NCBI RefSeq assembly: GCF_045062745.1
Contig: NZ_JBJGED010000005.1
Span: forward strand, 247,134 to 311,133
Source: Paenibacillus_AA sp045062745
GTDB taxonomy: Bacteria; Bacillota; Bacilli; Paenibacillales; NBRC-103111
Length of the DNA: 64,000 bases
Reading direction: 5' to 3'
Shown here in pieces: positions 57,717 to 64,000 of the stretch. The notes beneath the pieces are model-generated. The model ran no database searches. It was not told the origin of the DNA and saw only the letters and a program-made list of their open reading frames with translations. The stretch's first letter is position 1. Each line of letters begins with the position of its first letter. A program made the position numbers and the translations under genes.

Positions 57717-60700
57717 ATGTACGTGTACAGGAAATCTTGGTTATCCTTATTGTTATCCTTCTGTTTAACGCTTCAGCTGATCGCCGCCGTTAACGCACGG
57801 ACAGCCGCAGCTTCGACCTCCAATCTTGTCGCAAATCCCGGCTTCGAGGATGTGACAGGAGGCGTCCCCGCTCAGTGGACCGTCATCGGGAATGTCTGGG
57901 GCAGTGCGATCAAGGCGGTGCCGGAAGCGGCGCATACGGGGAATTACGGCGTCTCCATTCAAACGAGCACAGGGAATAATCCATGGGTAGCGATCCCTGT
58001 CCCGGTGGAAGAAGGGGCTACATACAACATCACGACCTGGTTCAAATCGATCGGGGTCAAAGGCAATCCGGGCTACAAAATCGAATTTTTCAAAGGAATC
58101 GACAAAACGGTCGAGAACTGGGTAACCGGCTATACTTACAAAGCCGCAGGTTCTGCTAACGACGGCCAGTGGCATGAGCTGGACTATACCGTTCAGGCGC
58201 CGCCGGGGTCTGTCTACATGTACGTGTACTTGCGATTGTACGGAACCGGAACCGTTTACTTCGACGACACGTCCGCAGTCAAGACGAAAGATAAGCCGCA
58301 GCTTGTCGTGGAGCCGTCCCACACGTATTACTATCCTGATGTGACGAGCGGCAACGCCGTTCTGAAGCTTGCACCGTCCAACGGCAACATGGCGGGCAAA
58401 ACCGTCGACGTCCGCATCGTCAACGAGGCTTCCGGCGAAGCGATTTTCGTAAGGAACGGCATCGCGGCTGCCGAATCGTTGAACGTTGCCTTCAGTACGT
58501 CGGATATGACATTGGAGCAGCCATACCGATTGGAGGCGGAGTTGAAGAACGAGACGGGGCAGCTTATCGAAAAGGAAGAACGCACGATATACCGTTGGGC
58601 GCGTCCGGCTTCCATTCCGCAGAACGGTCCGATTCTTGTCGACGGGCAGCCCTTCTTCCCGGTCATCGCTTACCATGGCTACGCGGCGGATTATCCTTAC
58701 TTGAAGGAGATCGGGGTCAATACGGTTCAAGGTACGAACACGACTAGCGAGGCTGCACTGCAAACGATGCTGGATACGGCTCAGGCGAATGGGCTGAAAA
58801 TGCTCGTCACGCTTTATTACGATATGAAGGTCAAGGAAAACTTCGAGCTGACCCGGCAATTCGTGACGAAATTCAAAAACCATCCGGCCGTGCTCGGCTA
58901 CATGATTATGGACGAACCGAGCACGAACGGCATTCCGCAGTCGGAGCTGCTCGACGCCTACAAGCTGATTCGCTCCATCGATCAAGTTCATCCGACATAT
59001 ATGGTCGAAGCCGATCCGCTTTACTATTATCAGACCGGCCAGGCTACGGACATCCTTGTCACCGACGTTTATCCGTACTCCCAGAACGGCGGGTTGCCCA
59101 TTTCGGCAGTCGGAAACGGCGTACGTAAAGCGGTTGAAAGTGTAGGTGGCGTGAAGCCTATTTGGACGGTCCTGCAAACGTTCAAGATTCCCGGCACGAC
59201 GTGGAACTATTTACCTACGATCGATCAAGTCCGCAATATGGCGTACCAGGCTTTCCTCGCAGGCAGCCAAGGGCTCGCCTATTATTCGATCAACGATCCA
59301 GGCTGGAAGCTGCGGGATTCCGAGCTGTGGCCGGGAATGGTGAAATTCAAGGACGAGATCGAATTGATGGGGAGTCTTGTTTCCGCGGGCAACAAGGCGG
59401 CCGAACAGATCGGCAGCGACGTTCAATGGGCGATCTATAACAAAGGGCAGGAGCAGTACGCCGTCGCCATCAACTTGACCAAGCAAGCACAGACGGCCGC
59501 GATCCCTCTCGCGATAACGGGCAATCAGGTGGAACTGTTGTACGGCGCTCAGCCGGAGCAGTCAAGCAGTTGGGAGCGCGAGCTCAGTGTCAACCTCGGA
59601 ACGGAACAAACGCTGGTGTATCGAATTACGCCTTTCGCGGCGGGGGTCGATCGGGCCATTGACGAACTGCAAGGCGCTGTCAACATGATCGCCGACAAGC
59701 AGTGGACGAAGAAAACGGAAAACCTGCTCGATGAATTGCTGAAGGTGAAACAGGAACTGGGCGCTGCATCTGTGAACGCCGGCATGACTATGAACAAGAC
59801 GGCAATCGCGATCGACGACGCCAACAAGTTGAAGCAATGGGTTAGCGCGCAATCGGATTTCGCACTAGCAGGCAAAAGAGCGCAGTTGAACGCCTTGTTG
59901 GACGACGTGATCGCCAACCTGCTACCTATCGCCCAGTCGATAGCGAAGCTGGATTTGCAGCTTGCTCCCTCGCAATTGGCACAGGGCGATACGCTGGCGA
60001 TGAATGCCGCGATCCAGAACGTCGGCGATAAGGTGATTGAGAATGTTTCCTTGCGCATGGAACTGCCCGCGGAATCAGGGATTCCGCCGATTATCGAGCA
60101 GCTTGGCGATATCGCGAGCGGACAAGGCGCAGCCCGCAGCTCAAATGCGGTCTTGCCGACGACGATGCAGCCAGGCAACTACGTTGCGAAAGCGCTGGTA
60201 ACGTTTGAATATAAGGGTAAGCCATTTCAAGTTTCGGTCGAACGGGACTTTACGGTATCGCCGCTCCTTGCCGCCAAGTTGACACCTAGCAGCATGGATA
60301 TCACCAAGGCAGGATCGTATCCGTTCTCTATTGAGCTAACGAACGGCTCCGGCCATCCGCTTGCAGTCGAGTTAGGGCGGACCGTTGCGGATGGCATTGC
60401 GGTCGATCTTCTGGGAGCGGTGACGCTCGCCGGACATGAGACGAAGACGGTTCAAGGAACCGTAACGGTTCCCACAGCTGCGCGCGGCGAGTATGTCTTA
60501 ACCGTCGAAGCCCAAGCGGCCGGTGTCAGCTACGCGGTGCTGCCGCTTGCGCTGACGGTTGATACCAGTCCCGTATACAACGGCGGCTTCGAAAAGAAGA
60601 CTTCAAGCGGCTCCGCTCCGGACGGCTGGTATATGAGGGCGGGTGTATGGGATAAAACCATCGCCCACAGCGGGCAAGCGTCCGCCAAGCTGGTTCCCGA

Positions 60701-61028
60701 TGCGGGAAACGTGTTTAACGTGTTGAATACGGAAGCTTCCAAGGAATTCCCTCTTGTGCCCGGAGCCAAGTACAAGCTGACGGGCTGGGTCAAGACGGAA
60801 GCGACGGCAGGCTCGGTTGCGATTGGCGTTCGCCAAATCGATGCCGGCGGCGTTTCTGTGACCTATACGTGGACGGAAGCGGCTAAAACCGGCGATTGGA
60901 CGAAAGTCGAGGTCATCTTCACGGCTCAGCCGAATACGAAGCGAGGAGCTGTTTATTTAAAACTCGATCAAGCCGCGAACGGCGCGGCGTGGGTGGACGA
61001 TCTTGACTTGCATGAGGTTCCATTGTAG
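57717..61028 (+). CDS. Large secreted glycoside hydrolase-like protein
   Basis: This 1103-residue exported protein has a signal peptide of about 33 residues. An N-terminal CBM4/9-like beta-sandwich spans about residues 38-185 (NPGFEDVTGG). A beta module leads into a TIM-barrel-like catalytic region at about 300-620, with VIAYHGYAADYPYLKEIGVN and the candidate acid/base Glu in IMDEPST (about residue 400). NEW3-like beta domains span about 740-930, and a second CBM-like module ends the protein (NGGFEKKTSSG). It resembles GH2/GH5-clan proteins but I cannot assign a family. It probably degrades the polysaccharide whose fragments the operon imports. ATG 57717 follows GGGAGG. A terminator follows. 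Confidence 0.83.
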   Translation: MYVYRKSWLSLLLSFCLTLQLIAAVNARTAAASTSNLVANPGFEDVTGGVPAQWTVIGNVWGSAIKAVPEAAHTGNYGVSIQTSTGNNPWVAIPVPVEEGATYNITTWFKSIGVKGNPGYKIEFFKGIDKTVENWVTGYTYKAAGSANDGQWHELDYTVQAPPGSVYMYVYLRLYGTGTVYFDDTSAVKTKDKPQLVVEPSHTYYYPDVTSGNAVLKLAPSNGNMAGKTVDVRIVNEASGEAIFVRNGIAAAESLNVAFSTSDMTLEQPYRLEAELKNETGQLIEKEERTIYRWARPASIPQNGPILVDGQPFFPVIAYHGYAADYPYLKEIGVNTVQGTNTTSEAALQTMLDTAQANGLKMLVTLYYDMKVKENFELTRQFVTKFKNHPAVLGYMIMDEPSTNGIPQSELLDAYKLIRSIDQVHPTYMVEADPLYYYQTGQATDILVTDVYPYSQNGGLPISAVGNGVRKAVESVGGVKPIWTVLQTFKIPGTTWNYLPTIDQVRNMAYQAFLAGSQGLAYYSINDPGWKLRDSELWPGMVKFKDEIELMGSLVSAGNKAAEQIGSDVQWAIYNKGQEQYAVAINLTKQAQTAAIPLAITGNQVELLYGAQPEQSSSWERELSVNLGTEQTLVYRITPFAAGVDRAIDELQGAVNMIADKQWTKKTENLLDELLKVKQELGAASVNAGMTMNKTAIAIDDANKLKQWVSAQSDFALAGKRAQLNALLDDVIANLLPIAQSIAKLDLQLAPSQLAQGDTLAMNAAIQNVGDKVIENVSLRMELPAESGIPPIIEQLGDIASGQGAARSSNAVLPTTMQPGNYVAKALVTFEYKGKPFQVSVERDFTVSPLLAAKLTPSSMDITKAGSYPFSIELTNGSGHPLAVELGRTVADGIAVDLLGAVTLAGHETKTVQGTVTVPTAARGEYVLTVEAQAAGVSYAVLPLALTVDTSPVYNGGFEKKTSSGSAPDGWYMRAGVWDKTIAHSGQASAKLVPDAGNVFNVLNTEASKEFPLVPGAKYKLTGWVKTEATAGSVAIGVRQIDAGGVSVTYTWTEAAKTGDWTKVEVIFTAQPNTKRGAVYLKLDQAANGAAWVDDLDLHEVPL

Positions 61029-61085
61029 GGTCCTAAGGACATCGACTTAAATGCTTTACTTGAGCCTTGCAAATGTATCTGAAAC

Positions 61086-61124
61086 CGGCTTCGCACTTAG
61101 GGTATCCGCTGCGGAGCCGTTTTC
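61086..61124 (+). terminator. Terminator of the secreted hydrolase gene
   Basis: CGGCTTCGCA (61086-61095) pairs with TGCGGAGCCG (61110-61119) with one G-T wobble, followed by TTTTCC. Confidence 0.7.
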
Positions 61125-61656
61125 CTTCACAAAAGATGCCATACTGACCTATTCGAAGGGGCAAGGAGCAATGAACGTACTCGCGGCATGGCATTGATTT
61201 TCTCGACTTCGTCCTAACGGTTTCTGCGAGGGGCAAGGGGGCCAATGCCGAACGTTTCTTTGCCGTTTGGTTTTCCGTAGGTGACTTCCACTCGGTGGTG
61301 ACGGAAAGAGGTACTTCTCATGCACTAAGGAAGAAAGAAATCATTATGAATAAAATAACGCCACTAGTCTTCGGCAACACGGCCTTACTTTAGAGACAAT
61401 TGATAACAATTACAAACTATATTGTAATACTTATGGAGGGTTGCTCAATCAAAGAGTTCTTGGATGAGAAGTCACATAGGAAGCACACGAGCATCACTAT
61501 TGGATGGCGCCTGAGTCGTGCCAGCTTTGCGCATATCTGCCGAGTAGTCAGTTTGGAGGAAGCCATCACCGACAACGCGAATATCAGTGGCCCGTGGTGA
61601 TCAACGGCGCGTGATGGCACGCATGGTTGCCGCAGCTGACAAAGGAGAACGAAACA
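61125..61656. other. Intergenic region without a supported gene
   Basis: About 530 bases contain only short frames without ribosome sites. The segment 61390-61440 is AT-rich and may hold a promoter. A 66-codon frame at 61400-61600 has poor codon structure and no Shine-Dalgarno sequence. Confidence 0.4.
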
Positions 61657-62298
61657 ATGAAAAAGTACATACTCTTCGATCATGATGGTGTTCTGGTTGA
61701 TACTGAATTCTGGTATTACAAAGCGGGAGAACGCGCTCTGGCTGACATTGGATTTACCTTGGACAAAGATCAATACCTCCGCGACATGACCCAGTCATTT
61801 GGCACTTGGTCCCAAGCTAGGGCGGCAGGTATTGATGAACAGACCATCAGCAAGCAGCGTGAGGACCGCAATGTCTATTATCAGGAATATCTAAGAACAG
61901 AAGCCATAGAGATTGAAGGTGTAGTTGAAACTCTAGCTGAACTGTCAAAGTACGTCCGCATGGCCATCGTGACGACTGCAAAACGTGCGGATTTTCAACT
62001 TATTCATGAAAAGCGACAGATTATACAATTCATGGAATTCGTCCTTGTTCGCGAAGACTACGAGCGTCCCAAGCCGCACCCGGAACCATACTTGACCGGC
62101 TTAAAGCGCTTCGGAGCTACCAAAGAAGAGACCCTGGTTGTAGAGGATTCAAACAGAGGGTTGAACTCAGCCGTGGCGGCTGGTATCGACTGTGCGATTG
62201 TCCATAACGACTTCACAAAAACACATGACTTCTCACAGGCCATCTATCGAATCAAGACTCTGATTGAACTAAAGGACATTATCCTGAATGTAACCTGA
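61657..62298 (+). CDS. HAD-superfamily phosphatase, beta-phosphoglucomutase-like
   Basis: This 213-residue HAD hydrolase has motif I FDHDGVLVDTE (Asp nucleophile), a helical cap domain, motif II VTTAKRADF, the conserved Lys in KPHPEPYLTGLKRFG, and motif IV VVEDSNRGLNSAVAAG. This layout is shared with beta-phosphoglucomutase and sugar phosphatases. The ATG follows AAAGGAGAACG. It is transcribed alone; the substrate is probably a small sugar phosphate. Confidence 0.9.
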   Translation: MKKYILFDHDGVLVDTEFWYYKAGERALADIGFTLDKDQYLRDMTQSFGTWSQARAAGIDEQTISKQREDRNVYYQEYLRTEAIEIEGVVETLAELSKYVRMAIVTTAKRADFQLIHEKRQIIQFMEFVLVREDYERPKPHPEPYLTGLKRFGATKEETLVVEDSNRGLNSAVAAGIDCAIVHNDFTKTHDFSQAIYRIKTLIELKDIILNVT

Positions 62299-62455
62299 GA
62301 AAGCATTCTGGCTCGATAAGGACAATGAGCCCGATCCGCCTGCTGATGGATCGAATGAGACATATGTATAAACGCAGACCGTATTATCGTTATGGAGAAT
62401 GGAGAAGCAGTGGATGAAGGGAACCATGATGGTTTGTTGGAGCGTTCCGGGCGGG

Positions 62456-62489
62456 AAAAGAACCTGGACAGCAGTACCAGGTTCTTTTA
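62456..62489 (+). terminator. Rho-independent terminator
   Basis: AAAAGAACCTGG (62456-62467) pairs with CCAGGTTCTTTT (62477-62488), a 12-bp stem whose 3' arm includes the T-tract. It ends the HAD gene transcript. Confidence 0.85.
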
Positions 62490-62651
62490 TATAGTGCACC
62501 CATGCTGGGCTAGAGTGAATGGCTGATCAAACCGTACGTTTTCCTCATACGGCTTTCCGATGTTCGTCATTCATGTGCATGTGACTAACAACATCGTCTT
62601 TATCCCCTGCATCTGGCTTAGCCACTTAACCTCATATCCCGAACTGCGTCT
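62490..62651. other. Intergenic stretch without features
   Basis: No coding frame or hairpin of note was found. The stretch lies between the HAD-gene terminator and a hydrolase remnant and may contain decayed sequence. Confidence 0.35.
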
Positions 62652-62900
62652 AGATTCCTAACATTCTCCATCACGCGGAAAATGCCAGACATCGTAGGCT
62701 TAATCGCACCGAAACCGCTTCTGGTCGAGTCAGGGACGGATGACACGATCTTCCCCAACGCTGCCTCACGCGAAGCGGTGTCGGACATCGGGCGAATCTA
62801 TGGCTTGCTGCACCAGCAGGAGAAGCTGGCCCATGATATAATCGAGGGACAGCACCAAATTTCTGGCAGCATGGCTTATGACTGGCTGGAAAAGTGCTGT
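62652..62900 (+). pseudogene. C-terminal fragment of an alpha/beta-hydrolase
   Basis: The frame through 62652-62900 reads IVGLIAPKPLLVESGTDDTI, then FPNAASREAV, IYGLL and GQHQISGSMAYDWLEK. This is the Asp/His-bearing end of dienelactone-hydrolase/acetyl-esterase-type proteins. The first two thirds, including the nucleophile Ser, are absent and the frame has no start or ribosome site. It is gene debris. Confidence 0.65.
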
Positions 62901-62917
62901 GAAACCGATACATCGGC

Positions 62918-62970
62918 AAAAAGAACCTCTAACTCGTGTACTTCAACAACGGGTTTGGAGGTTTTTCTTT
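62918..62970 (+). terminator. Probable terminator behind the hydrolase remnant
   Basis: AAAAAGAACCTC (62918-62929) can pair with GAGGTTTTTCTTT (62958-62970). The 3' arm contains the T-tract. Confidence 0.55.
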
Positions 62971-63373
62971 GCTGGTTGAGTGGATCGCGTGTGATCGGCT
63001 GCAGTTTCCCATAGAAGTAGCGGGCTGGATAGTTACAAATAAAGGAAATTCCTCTAAGGTGGCGATGCCTTTGAAGCGGCCATCCCTGGTAAGGGGGAGT
63101 CGGAAAGCCGCGCACAACGACATCAGTGACTGCCGACAACTGAGGCAGCCTGTTCAACGAACGGGCATTGTTGTGCATATGAAATTAGAAAAATATAGGC
63201 AAAAAAGCCGACCCCTTGTATAATTACAGTCAATATATGGTATATGCGACAACACAGAAAAAATTTGTGCGTTACAGTGATCCAGATTCATAGCGAAGGG
63301 AATACGACCGTTAATGCGCCACGCGATGAAGAAGAGAGTCTGGAATAAATAGAGAAAGAAAGGGACGTTGACA
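62971..63373. other. Non-coding region before the TPM-domain gene
   Basis: About 400 bases have no frame that I can support. Short frames here lack ribosome sites. The AT-rich segment at 63180-63280 may hold the promoter of the following gene. No insertion-sequence ends were recognised. Confidence 0.35.
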
Positions 63374-64000
63374 ATGAAAAAATGGCGTTTGCCCGTCTTG
63401 CTTGCGTTTCTCTTCCTGTTCGGCAGCACGGTACAGGCCGCCGTCGCTCCGAAACCAGGCGGGTATCTTCTCGATTCGGCCGATTTGTTCGCGCAGGATG
63501 ATGCCAAAAAGATCGAAGCCGGCGTAGCAGGGCGAAAATACGAATTGTTCGTCTCCACGGCCGTCAGTCTGTCCGAGGCAGAAGGCGAACAGCTCGCCAA
63601 CGATACCTACGATGCCTGGCACCTCGCCGGCAACCAAATGATGCTAGTCATCACTGTAAAGCCGAATTTCGTGCATCTCGTGTATGAAAACGCGGAGCTG
63701 GACAAACTCGTATCCGCCACCGACGCGCGCAACACGAAGGGCATTCTCGACGTCGCCTTCGTTCCCAAAGCGAAGGGCGGAGACGTAGCGGCGGCCGTGC
63801 TTGCCGTCAGCGACTTCGTCAATTCGCTGGCGCCGTCGGCATCGGCTACGCCCTCAGCCGCGGCCACGCCTGCGAAGCAGGTCGTGCCGGAGAAAGCTGG
63901 AGAACCACACGGAGCGGAAAAAGCGGCAAAAGAAAGAGGCGCCAGCATTGGCGTCGTGTTGCTTATCTTGTTTGTGGGTTTTGTGCTGCTTCCCGCCTTG
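63374..64000 (+). CDS. TPM-domain (YgcG/Psb32-like) membrane protein, 3' end outside window
   Basis: The first 209 residues have a signal peptide or membrane anchor (LPVLLAFLFLFGSTVQA), then a TPM-like domain from about residue 28 (GYLLDSADLFAQDDAKKIEAG). An Ala/Pro-rich linker (about 155-190) and a second membrane helix (GVVLLILFVGFVLLP) follow. TPM-domain proteins are surface-exposed, often with a later TM segment and low-complexity tail; biochemical function is poorly known. ATG 63374 follows AAAGGGACG. The frame is still open at the window edge. Confidence 0.8.
   Translation, partial: MKKWRLPVLLAFLFLFGSTVQAAVAPKPGGYLLDSADLFAQDDAKKIEAGVAGRKYELFVSTAVSLSEAEGEQLANDTYDAWHLAGNQMMLVITVKPNFVHLVYENAELDKLVSATDARNTKGILDVAFVPKAKGGDVAAAVLAVSDFVNSLAPSASATPSAAATPAKQVVPEKAGEPHGAEKAAKERGASIGVVLLILFVGFVLLPAL

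Noticed and set aside
57765..59177. 470-codon minus-strand frame
   Set aside because: It lies opposite the secreted hydrolase gene, which has a signal peptide, ribosome site and domain structure. The antisense translation is low-complexity Arg/Val-rich.
61400..61600. 66-codon frame in the 61 kb gap
   Set aside because: No Shine-Dalgarno sequence, no recognisable motif, and it sits in otherwise featureless sequence.
62936..63223. Possible transposase or intron remnant
   Set aside because: The translated fragments show no catalytic motif, terminal repeat or target duplication. I could not support a mobile element.

Overview
The window looks like a chromosomal segment of a Gram-positive, endospore-former-type Firmicute of the Paenibacillaceae (Paenibacillus or Cohnella-like). 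The reasons are strong AGGAGG-type ribosome binding sites, frequent GTG and TTG starts, LplB/YtcP-type and MalFG-type sugar ABC operons, a YdhG/Fra frataxin-like protein, a YndM-type DUF2512 protein and a perfect CcpA cre site. G+C content varies sharply: roughly 62-65% in the lanthipeptide locus and about 40-45% in several small genes. This suggests repeated acquisition. I found no tRNA, rRNA, CRISPR array or intact insertion sequence.

Layout. 0-3.7 kb: the tail of a probable sensor kinase, a terminator, a cre site and a three-gene carbohydrate ABC transporter. 3.8-16.1 kb: an accessory block dominated by vicinal-oxygen-chelate (VOC, glyoxalase-like) proteins. It holds at least eleven VOC domains, and two RNA polymerase sigma factors are covalently fused to such domains. 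16.2-21.4 kb: a 1706-residue secreted phosphodiester glycosidase/metallophosphoesterase. 21.4-26.7 kb: a TetR regulator with a palindromic operator, then alcohol dehydrogenase, cupin, MFS exporter and a Rieske protein. 27-32 kb: an SRPBCC protein, then a Cfr-like 23S rRNA methyltransferase behind a terminator/antiterminator leader, then a Smr-less MutS2 paralogue behind tandem terminators. 32-35.3 kb: small zinc-ribbon and membrane proteins and a compact aconitase. 35.3-43.1 kb: a class II lanthipeptide locus (MalT-like regulator, two NHLP-leader precursors, a CCG-type LanM, a tandem-GNAT protein) with no transporter in view. 43.3-45.3 kb: an ECF41-type sigma factor divergent from VOC and DoxX genes, with matching ECF41-type promoter motifs on both sides. 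45.7-49 kb: a sigma factor, a BtrH-like protein and a pentapeptide-repeat/VOC protein as separate adjacent genes. 49.8-61 kb: a LacI-regulated sugar operon (ABC transporter, esterase, Gfo/Idh oxidoreductase, large secreted glycoside hydrolase-like protein). 61-64 kb: a HAD phosphatase, gene debris and a truncated TPM-domain protein.

The most notable systems are as follows. (1) A family of one-component sigma factors: the 849-residue protein at 4835 fuses sigma, a BtrH-like pseudo-peptidase domain and two VOC domains, while the same parts occur as consecutive genes at 45.8-48.4 kb. The window also carries a minimal sigma-VOC fusion. A shared bipartite promoter-like motif links the 45.8 kb operon to a VOC gene at 15.1 kb. 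(2) A lanthipeptide locus whose two precursors have near-identical NHLP leaders and short, charged, single-Cys cores. (3) A ribosome-targeted module (Cfr-like methyltransferase and MutS2-like ATPase) in which both genes sit behind transcription terminators that look like attenuators.

All functional statements come from reading sequence motifs. No database search or folding program was run.
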